Source: Rhypophila decipiens (Eukaryota; Ascomycota; Sordariomycetes; Sordariales; Naviculisporaceae). From it: a DNA stretch of 64,000 nucleotides. How positions within the stretch are numbered: the first letter of the stretch is position 1; the number at the start of each line of letters is the position of its first letter. The stretch lies in NCBI GenBank assembly GCA_033297075.1, contig MU858142.1:62001-126000 (forward strand), written 5' to 3'. Made by a program: the position numbers and the translations under genes. Under the pieces are notes generated by a model. That model saw only the letters and a list, made by a program, of their open reading frames with translations. It did no database searches and had not been told where the DNA came from. Below are positions 54,085 to 64,000 of the stretch, one piece after another.

Positions 54085-57000
54085 GCTGAATGGTGGAGCA
54101 AGAATGGTTCTGCTGCGGGTGGGGAATGCTGTGAAAGTGAAGGTTTAGGGCCAGTCCCAGATCGACAAAGCCGCTGCCCCCCTCGAGAGAGTCGTTTCGG
54201 CGCTTATCGATGGATTCAGACCCAGGTCTCTGATTAGACGCGAAGACAACTAGTTCCAACCAACGACAATACCCTTGGCGAAGACCACAATCTGGTTCCT
54301 TTGATATAGTGAACCAATCCTGGTTGGTGTGGTATATCGGGAGTAAATATTGGGTAGAAAGGCCTACCAAAGCTGTCGTGATGGGCCAAACGATGGGTCT
54401 GGGGTAGACCAACGATTTGGCTGTGCACTAAAAGGCTCTTTAAGCGCGGAGCTCACCCTTGAATGCACCCTCGCTGTGGAGAAATACCGATATTGGTGTG
54501 ATATCTGGGCCAGCAGTCCAACACACTCTTGCCCATACCCATGTACAGCGAAAGCAAGTGCTCGCCCACTCAAGATTGACTCGAGATGGGTACTTGACTC
54601 ACGGCACTTCTCAAGTCCTCCACTACTAGTAGGGGTTCCTTCAGTCGAGCTGAAGAGATGTGTCGACAGGTTGATCTTGGTAGGAATCAACTTGATCACT
54701 CGTTTTGTTGAAGGACCCGTCCTGTCCGCGGCACCGCAATGCCCTTCCGCGGCAGAGGCGGATCAGTGATGGCCGGTGAGGCTGTGACGGCAGAATGATG
54801 AGTCCGGTTTGCGTGATGGCTCTGAATTTGATGGCGCCCTTGAAAATGGTGAACGCGGGGCTCAAGCCTCAGATACCCAAGCTTGAGAATGTTTGCTGTC
54901 CAGTCGCGACTTCCACTTGATCTGGAATTGTGGATCCAAATGATGCACAAAGTCTGGTCCTCATTTGAGGATTCCGCATGGGTATTCCGTGGACAACGGC
55001 CTTGATTGCAGAGATCAGTTGCCCAACCTACCCCTCAACTTTCGTAAAACTGCTGTTGTGTTGTCGTCTGTCGTCGTTCCAATCCCTTGTTGCTGCCCAC
55101 CTTCAAGTCGCGGCACATCTGTGACCCATTCAGTGGACCTGCCTAAGCGCTGTGGTGTTGATCTCCGCACGTGGGAGCGGCCAATAAAACGCACCTGCCC
55201 TACCTGCGGCTAACTAGCGCGCTTCTAATACGTCAGTTTTTCAGACAAACGCCATTACCCGCGTCGCCAACCATTTTCGAAAGCGGGATGGATGCAAGGT
55301 GCATCAAATATTTGACTTCAAAAGTTCAAACGAAGGAAATGGAGATTTGGACCATGTGATACACCGAGGTTTCACTTGAATACGGTCAAACGATGGGGCC
55401 CAAAATGCCCTAGATTATTGCAAGATGGGACGGAAATGATCACCGTTCCAGGGTTTCCATGCTGCGTTTCCATCTCCATTCTAGAATCTTTCCCAACTGC
55501 GGCACAGCAATCCAAAAGGGCGGTTCCCCGGTCTGCTTCCTTCCCCAGTTCCCACTCTGGTCCGGGTTGTTGACCTTCCCGGGCTTCCAGGTCTCTGCAA
55601 TCGTGGGTCAATATCGTCTCTACCGATTTCTTGAGTTGGTGGCTCACTCTGGCAATAGTAATACTCACTTTGCCGTCGGTATTGGACACAGTATGCGGTA
55701 TTTGGGCCTCAGCCTGACGAGTTACAAATTTCAAGTCCCCGGCTTGACCTCACTCCCCTCCAAAGAAAACAACATGAAACAGTGTGGTTATGGTTGAGGG
55801 ATGGTCCCGGGCTTCTTTACGCCGTCAAGTATCCGAAGAGTCCGAGTACCTATCCGATATTCGGTCATCTGAAGCATTCATGGAGGTTGGCCGGTCGCTA
55901 TGAAGATGACGCAAAAAATAAGCGGATATGCCGGTGGTAGGGAAGATGGGCCACGGAGAGCTGGTTGTTTCAGCGATATTCTGCTGCGCCGCTCCGCTAT
56001 GTTTCTGTGCCTCTTTTCCACTCCGGAATCTGTCGCTCACATCTTCCGCGCAAACCGAGCACTGGAGCTCTCTTCATATGCTTGCTGCACGGTAGCTTGC
56101 CATATGACGTGTCTCTGCTCTTTCAAGAGTAGTCGGCGACTCGGCGCTGGCATTCGTGCGACTGTGCCCGAAACCCGCAAGTCCTGGTGCTGGTCCATAC
56201 AGTACAAGCTCGCCAGAGCCGAGAAGGCTACGATCCATTGCCTTCTCTCAGCCTTCACTGGCAAGATGCACGCTTGGACTTGAGGGCTTTTCACCGCCAG
56301 GTTGGTTGGCTACCCCTACATTTCGCATCTAAATGTGCACAATGAAGTCAGTTACTCGGTTCCCAACATCTACAAGGTCCTAGGGTGCAGACTTCCTCCC
56401 GTACCTCGAAACGGTTCTACTCTCAGTAATATTTTACAAACATAAATACCCCTTTGCTGAGAAAACAATTTCCCCGGTGGATGTCAGTCTTGTCTTTGTT
56501 AGCGCAGGTCATTTCCAATCACTTACGGATACAAGTAAAGATAAACTGTCAGTTGTTATCTTACTCCAAGTTCTATTTGGAATCATTCGATATTCTGATT
56601 ACGATAACTTCTTATCATGCGCTTAGATGAGAATGACCAAGCTTATCTGTGCGGATACTCGGACTTCATTAGCACGAGCAAAAGAAGAACAAGAGCGAGC
56701 GGGTCCGGCCCGAGCCAACGGCGCCGGAACATGTGAAATCCTCTCCGCTAGTCCGGCCGGCTTGCGGCTTGTCCTTGTTCACCGGCCCCTCTTGGCCCCG
56801 GTGGGAGCCGTGCTCCACCATGTCTCCACTCTCCATCGATCTTCACCCCATGTCCGTTTTATTAATAGCATATTTTATTCTGCTGCCTACGCTAGCAGAA
56901 CCAACTCCCGTTTAGAGCCAAGTAACGGCGCACTTCAGTATTTCCCCTTCTCGAGTGGTACTCGGTGACCAGACGGTATCCAAGCTCTCTGCCAATCCGT

Positions 57001-60000
57001 GACTTGAACAAGCAAGACGCGACGCCTGCGCAAAATCAGAGAATATGGGCGTCTCCAATTCTCTTGCCAGGAACAAGAAGGTTCCGGTCTAAACTCCATA
57101 CCCACTGGACAAGAAGGACGGCAGGACGGGTTGCTCCATGTGCTAAGGAATCCGGCGCGGTCCGGCTCCGTTGTCCCCTGTCCCGCGAAGCACCGTCGGG
57201 AAGCTAGCTTATCGGCATCGTGGATTTGGGAAAGAGCAGAGTCTTCATTGTGGATGCCCACCGGTTTCTTGGACCCAGAGCCAAGTTTCCGAAAAGTTTC
57301 CGACATGGTACTAGACAGCACTGTTGGGTCCGTTTTGTGGACCGTCAAGTCCGTTTCGAGTCTTTCGACAGTTGTACTACTCTTACGTGTAAATACCGTA
57401 CGGTATCGGTACTGTAAAGTATGGTATGGCTTACACGAACGACGTATCAACCGTCCCCAGGTACCCAGAGCATAATTAACCTCCTTTATGGCAAACAAAC
57501 AACCCCATTCAACACAACTTGTCACACATAGAACGGTGGCGATATCTCCATGTAGGAAGTCGGTATTAGAACGGCAGGTAGCAGTGTTGCTCTGCGGCGC
57601 AGGGCAGTCGAGACGAATTGGGTCTTTCCCGCGGAACCTTCGGCGCCAGTGGAATTTTGCCCAACCCAGAGTCTGGCAGGAAAGGTAAGGTATGTACAGT
57701 ATCGGGTCCATTCCGGAGATGGAATACATATGTGCATAGTACGGACGAGATATAGCATGTATACCCTCCAGAACGGTGGCAGATATCCTACTCGTCTACG
57801 TAGGACACATGAAGGAAAGATTTGATAGAGACTGGCCCCAAGTGGAAGTCGAGTCACAGGCCATTCTATGCTACAGTACATACATAGTCAACCATCATGG
57901 CTAGCTACCACGGAGGACAAAAAGAGACCGGGAAAACGACCCATTGATATCCCAAACCCGGCGCATCTCTTAGCCCACTGCCCAAGAACCCCCTCAATGA
58001 GAAGCGGTTCAGACCGCTTGGGATAATGAGGATATGCCGGCTCTTGCCCTGCCGTAAATGAGGTATGGCAAGCAAAACATGCAAGAGCAATCTATTTTCC
58101 AGGGTGACAGGAAACGGTCGTCGTCGAGAAACATCCAGGGCGGGCGGCCAGAAGACACACAAAGCGGAAAGGGATCTTCCTTGTCGGTTATCCAAACAGA
58201 TTGAATGGTACCCGTCCCTTTTGAATCTAGCGATTTCTTGCGCGGACGGATCAATCTTGTTGCAGCGAGCGAGCGGAAGGAATAGACGCGCATCAAATGT
58301 CCTGACTCCTCTGTGACCCTCCTTCCTCGTTCCTCAGGTACATGTTTCTATAGACTGCTGAATAAAGGATCTAGAGAGGGTCGTGCCGTCAAAGAAGACA
58401 GCAAAGGGTGGAAATTGAACGAAAACTGTTTAATCCAAGTTCCCAGATTCTCTACCGAAGCTCCCCGTAACTCGTGGACAGAGAGTTGAGGTACTTGCGC
58501 ATATTTGCTTGAAATAGAAGAAAGAATTCTGTTGCCTATTGCTGCTGAACCTGCTGTCAAGGAAGGAACCCTGCTACCCCGTCCCGGCCGCAGATTGAGC
58601 CCGTTTTCTTGAGTGAACAGAACAGCCTATAGTAGACCTTATTCTGTGTGAGGAATTACTTTCTTGCGTTTCCTTAAATTTGATGCCTTGGTCGAGTTGC
58701 TACCACTGGACTGAAGGAGGGGAAGGTTATCGAGATTATCTATCATGGGGGTGGCTGTGTAATAGGTATCTAGACTCCTAGGACAGCATCCTACAGTGAA
58801 AGTTTGCTGTTATCTTGTGGTGTAGTGTAGGTATGTTCAAGTCAGTTCATAACCTGGGAATGTTCCTAGAATGACGATATGCGCATATCAAACTTCCGGT
58901 CGATAAAACCAATCAAGTCATGGAAACAGTCTCCTTTGCCTCTCTACCTCTGACAGTTGCACCTCCTGCAGCATTGATCAGAATCAGAAGATAACATGGA
59001 GCGCGAGATTCCGGCAGGCCCAGTGCTTGGTTGCCGCGCGGCGCAAGATATCTCCTTTCTTCGGTTCAAAATCACCGCAAGACCGGTGAAATACGTTGTT
59101 CTACCACAGGTCTGCAGGACTGTCCGGATGTGGAAGTTGTATACCTACCTACCTTGCTTGTCTCAACATGTTCTCGTTCTAGAACTCGGAAAGGTGAAGC
59201 AAAAGGCCAGCCTTATCGTCAGGTTGTCGGTCCAGTCGCAGTCCAGTCAGCACTTTGTTCAGTGGGACCTACCTACAACTTCGGTCCCCGGACTTGTCGG
59301 AAGCCCGGCCTCATAGATGATAGGACGATGCCTATCTGTTCCATTACCGACTCTCATTCGTTAACTATCCGGGTGTGCATATGTGCTGTGTGTTTATCTG
59401 AGGTGTGTCAGAGGTAAGAGGCGGGGGAGTTCAGTTCGTCGTCGTCCTTCTTCAATGCATATCTGATTTGATGTTGAAAGCCATAATATTCCAAGACACT
59501 TGTTCGTGCTAGAATATTGTTGGGTTGGGATACAATCCTGATCGAGAAGAGAGGCCATTACCCCATAAAGAGGATGAGTGACTGAGTGCTAGCTCCTTTA
59601 GTTGGCCGTTCAGCTCCAACAGGGCGCCTCCCGCAATCCTCCGTCCACATCTTCGGTGTTTGGGTGGACAGACCAGAAGGATTAACCGCCGTACTTGCCT
59701 ACGGCTTCCTTCCTCCCGCTATGGGTGCCGGCGTGTAAATTGCTTTCCCCAAGGTCTGGTCGTGCTGTCGGGAAGGATTTCGACAGACACAGAGATCTCA
59801 ATCGCCGATCAAAGAAACGTCCCGACGGAGTTTTCCAGTGCAATGTTTGACAAAAACGCATGCAAAATCGATAGATGGGAACAAAGTTTATTCATCCATC
59901 TTGTGCGATGTGCAGCCCTATAGGATCAGTTGCCAACAATCCAGAAAGGGGGCAATTGGGCCAATAGCGCTCCCACAGGGCATGTCCAGTACTCAGGTAT

Positions 60001-63000
60001 GCCCCTTTTTCACACAAGAGGTAGTCTCATAGCCGTATATCTCCGATTCTCGCCTCCATCTTCGGTATTCAGGTCTGACGTACTCCGTAGAGGTGAGCGG
60101 TCTTTCGGTCCGTTACAAACCGTATCTTGTCCCATGTCTTTGCCCAGCAGTTTTGGTTTTCTTTGGACCGGCAACGGCAAACCGGCCATTTGGTCGGGGA
60201 AGAGGAACTTTTCTCTGTCCCCTCTCTCGGATTGTCCCCACAACACTGGAGACGGAGTAAAGTCCGTTCGACATCTTCCTTCCCCGCCACCCACACCTCA
60301 AGTTCAGTGGCTTGCTGGAATTGGATGGTTAGCCAGAACGAGGATAGTGTCTATTCGGCTTTTTGGGAAGAAGAGGGGACGGCGTTTGTCGGTCTTAGCT
60401 TGTTGTTTCCGTGGCGAATGACGAAAAAAGATGCGAGCGAGATTCCATGTGCGGAAAGCCACTCAGTCTGTTACCATACCGGTACTTGTGTGCAGCCCTT
60501 CGTGCGTCTCTTCTGTCAAGCGTCAGTGTCAACTGTCAAGTTTCAGCAAGAAAGCCCGAAATGAACGACCCGAAAATCATCGGCCGCCAGCCGGCCGCTC
60601 GTCTGAGCGGGCCATTTGACAGCTCATTGAGCAGTGTCCTAATCAAGTCTAGATCCGAACCACGAGCTGGCGAACTGCAGCCTCTGTTAGGTTTAACGAC
60701 ATGGTGTGTGGGGGCGGCCGATGTCGTGTTGCCGCGGTCAGTTATGGAACTTTGATGTTTTCTTGCACGTTGCTGCTCCGTACCAACCGTGAAAGTGGGA
60801 AGAAAACATTGTGTGTGTCGTGCTTGAGGTTTTATCGCCGAGTTCTCTCAACGCTAACCAACTTGGGGTTTAGACGCACCTACCAACTGCAGTTCGCAAG
60901 CTTGACCCCCCCTGCTCCTTGGATTGGTGGGCCCGCGGGAACTTGGACTGTGCGGCCCTTACTGCAGCCACCCCCCTCCCCACCTGTCCGGGGAAAATCG
61001 ATGCAAGGGGCCGTACGGGTTACATGTACCCACTGTTCTGTCTTGTCTTCAAGTGCTGGTTCTTGTTCTTTTTCTTTTCTTCTTGTTAAGACAGGCATGG
61101 TACGACTATACCTACACTAGACGCGAGGCGGGACAAAACCAAGTACCGTTGGAACGAAACATTCTAATCAATCTAAAGCCTAAAGGATACCGTCGAATGT
61201 AACGGTGCATTACCAGCAAGGAGATGTGCAAGGCATTCTTTGCAAGTTTGCAACTGATTTCCAGAGTGTACAGTACGGTAACTAGCAACGTGCCCTTGTT
61301 GCAGTTTCCGTAATTCCGTTCTTCCCCGGTATCAGTACTGTACAATATGACTATTCTCCTTGCCAGTGCATTGGGCTGTTTCTTCTGGCGAAGTTCAAGT
61401 TATATACGCGTATGCGGGTTGATATCCCAGCCGTTTCGCATCAATGTAAAACCAGGAGCTCCAGTCTTGTTTCTAACTTTCCGCTCTGGATTTTTGCACG
61501 CAAACAGAGAGGGTGTTAGTCGTGGGCAAAAGATCCTCGCTGAACCGCAGGTGTGCAGCTCAGTCAACCCGGGGAGTCTAGCATTGACTACGTCCATGTG
61601 TGAAATCAGAGCTTATCTACACCGCTGGTCTGAAAGATGTACATAGTACGTCGGATTGTGAGAATGATATTCTGTCTGTGTTGCACGAATCCGACAAATG
61701 TTTCGAGGGTCATCCGAGAGTTCCTCGATCCGTGAGATTAGATAAGCAGCGATCGTAGCCGCTCGCCTTATAGGGCTTGTGGCTGCTGACATGAGCATGT
61801 GCTCCTGACATCCTCTTGTTGGGGTGGTGGGGATTTCAGGACGCAGAAAGTCGGACCAGTGAGAGTGCAGTGTATCCGTACTGTAACGACATGTGAGCTC
61901 AGCCACATGATTGGACAGGGTCCTCAATGATCAGGGTAACAGTAGGTGTACTACTGAGTCCACTTCACTTTATAACGCCGAAAAAGTCCGACGTGAATGC
62001 GATGTCAAGGGGGGACGTGCGGTGCATTGATTGCACTGCACGTGTATCCCAATGGCTGACGGAGAGTTGCCCTTGGAATAACTCCATTCTTATAGCTATC
62101 GAGTGAATATACACTTTGTATGTACGGAATGCCGGGAAAAACAGACGCAACGGCGGGCAGTCGGACAAAACTTCTGAAGCAGAACCTTGAGGGGTCAAGG
62201 AGACGTTCCATTCGAAACGTTCGATTTTCCTTCTATGCTCAGAGTCAGACTGTGCCGCCGGCAAAGTGCGGTTCTGTGGGGAGACTGGGCAGTGGGAAGG
62301 GGTCCGAAATGTTCCCAAGATCGAGATACCGTGACAGGCATGATAGCACTGATAGGGCTCCCATGTTATGACATGAAGTCAGCCAATCTATCCGTACTCC
62401 GTATGATTGCAGCATAAGTGATAAGGTAAATAGAAAATTGAGTTCAAAGCATCAACGCCAAGTTTGATTCCATCAAAGTTGGGATGTTAGGAAGGGGCCA
62501 TTGGGCCGTGGGGTCGATCAGCCACGCGAGAAGAGAAACGATCACACATCGAAATTCCCAAATTATGGTTGTGTGATGGTGTGTTAATCAAAGGGGCCTT
62601 TTCGTCGGGCCTGTCAGTGCCGCATTGAGTCTCAACAAGTGCAGTGCAGTCTCAACGCACAAATTTATCGCAGATAGGTGAGCTTTCAGGCCTGGATATT
62701 CTGGAATAGGCCTCACCATTAAGACCGTTGAGGTCATTTTGTCGAAGAGACTTTTTTGGGGCTCGAGATCAAATCATATTCCATGAAATGCTGGCGCCTG
62801 ATGGTAAGACTCTGGCTGAAGGTGCGATTGCTGTTTACCTTGTGCAGTTTGGCAACTTAACTCCCGTTTCGGGCCCGGCCTCCTGCGTTCTCAACCCATC
62901 AAGGAAAGTGCGCCGGGCCACAGAGTTGAGGCGGTGCCGGTGAGGGGCATCACCGGACTTCTACACCTTAAAATAAACATGCGAGAACTCCGAACGCCGC

Positions 63001-64000
63001 TAGATTTCCCTATTAGGCGGACCTCAATACCCGGCTGTTCATATTGCGCTTTCCTTCAATGACTTCATCGTGACTGGGCTCAGGCAAGGCAGCGACCACC
63101 TTGGGCTGGCGACAGGTCGCTGAGGCAGGTACACCGGCCTTGCCTACCTGAAGCCAGATGAAGACGCCCCCCACACCTAACCTGTTATCACGCCTTGTGG
63201 CGTCCAAGGTGCTGGAGAGTTGTGTTGCAGTGCATTTACAACCACAGCATGACCCGACCCGGTGGATCTGGGAAAGGCTGGCGACACTCTAATTGGGGTG
63301 GGCAAGCGCCCGACATTAACACAGCTGCGCTGGAATTTCTCAATCATATGTTAGTGCTCCCTGATGCCTCATATTGACCGACTACAGGGGTGGCTTATTG
63401 TACGGTTTAAACGGCCCAGTCTAGCACGACCAGCGGTGTATGGTACAATTTTCTGTAATCATTCTTTTCCTGGGTGGTCAGAGATGACCGCCAATTCACC
63501 CCACCAGCAAGGGACCGGCCAGTTCAAAGACAACTCTACTATTCTCAGCAAGGCTGTGTTTGTTCGCGAAATATCAACATCCAAGCGGACTTTTTGGGTT
63601 GGACTCAATCTCTTTTTGCTCACCGACCCCAAATCACAATGGCATCAAATCTAACTCTCCGCGGGGCTCGTCCGCGGGATCAGCCCAAGATGAAGCACAG
63701 ATTTACAACTAAAACGGAAACTGATATCTGATTGCCAAGCTGTTAACTTTCGCTTGTCAGTTTGCTGCACAGCCGACGCGAAAAAGGACCAGACATGGTT
63801 ATACGCAAGGTCGGGTTGTATGGCCGCCCGCGGGTTTTGAAACAACGTCACAACAACGGATTGAGCACAAATCTCTGGCAGGTAGCAGGATTCTCTCAAC
63901 GGTCATTGGTGCAACCCCTTCCCCCGCCAAATTCGACTCCCTAGGCGAGGCATACTCGGTCACCCATGTTCATGCCTTGGGCAGTAACTTTCTTGATGTT
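54085..64000. other. Nearly 10 kb without a supportable gene
   Basis: Open frames here are at most 264 codons, many on both strands at the same place. They show no domain, no family-like composition and no splice structure that would lengthen them. Base composition is ordinary (not AT-rich), so this is not classical RIP-degraded repeat. The first ~1 kb probably includes the Apc2 promoter. TACC/TACGG-type words recur (for example near 57400, 59147, 60080 and 62395). No tRNA, rRNA or telomeric repeat was recognised. Confidence 0.5.

Noticed and set aside
56935..57729. 264-codon minus-strand frame in the gene desert
   Set aside because: The composition (many Arg, Ser, Cys and Trp without pattern) looks random, several plus-strand frames overlap it, and no motif was found.
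59930..60421. 163-codon plus-strand frame in the gene desert
   Set aside because: Overlapped by frames of similar size in other phases; no protein-like features.

Overview
This window looks like about 64 kb of nuclear DNA from a filamentous ascomycete (Pezizomycotina). The protein-coding genes are monocistronic and split by short introns (29-177 nt pieces, mostly 55-90 nt). Donors are of the GTAAGT type, and CTAAC-like branch points lie just before AG acceptors. The gene content is fungal: a killer-toxin-like chitinase, a LysM effector, an Ofd1/Tpa1 dioxygenase, a vacuolar endopolyphosphatase, a questin-oxidase-like protein and Rad17/Apc2. Scattered TACTCCGTA-like words and the gene repertoire lean towards Eurotiomycetes, but this is an impression, not a proof. 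No operons, phage, CRISPR arrays or rRNA were seen.

Layout. 1-12 kb: the 3' part of a SAM-dependent methyltransferase gene (+); a Gln/Pro-rich single-pass membrane protein of unknown function (-); a 3.9 kb gene-free divergent interval; a 1370-aa multi-zinc-finger protein (+). 12.9-20 kb: an intron-containing tRNA-Met(CAT) with a 151-bp fold-back element between it and its first T-tract; a Cys/Met-metabolism PLP enzyme (+); a membrane-anchored polysaccharide deacetylase (-); endopolyphosphatase Ppn1 (-), whose single intron is GC-AG. 20-34 kb: a loosely packed chitin-related neighbourhood. It holds a 1399-aa killer-toxin-like LysM/CBM18/GH18 chitinase (-), a divergently transcribed secreted protein of unknown family (+) and a LysM effector with four LysM units (+). 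A degenerate minisatellite follows. 34-38 kb: an F-box gene with a damaged or mis-framed 5' end (+), then a repeat-bearing gene-free stretch. 37.7-46.2 kb: an unknown conserved-looking protein with a 29-nt microexon (-), a Tpa1/Ofd1 prolyl hydroxylase (-), ribulose-phosphate 3-epimerase (-) and a questin-oxidase-like protein (+). 47-54 kb: Rad17 checkpoint clamp loader (+) and Apc2 (-), facing tail to tail. 54.1-64 kb: almost 10 kb in which I can support no gene.

How the genes fit together. Most are conserved housekeeping genes without an obvious common pathway: cell-cycle control (Rad17, Apc2), pentose phosphate pathway (Rpe1), polyphosphate turnover (Ppn1) and translation/hypoxia (Tpa1/Ofd1). 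The region that looks like a functional unit is 22.5-33.1 kb. The chitinase has the order known from the alpha/beta subunits of the yeast zymocin precursor: LysM and chitin-binding modules, then GH18, then a C-terminal hydrophobic part. It stands head to head with a signal-peptide-bearing orphan, and a LysM effector lies next to the orphan. A chitin-targeted delivery protein plus cargo plus chitin-masking protein is an attractive hypothesis for this trio, but it is inference only.
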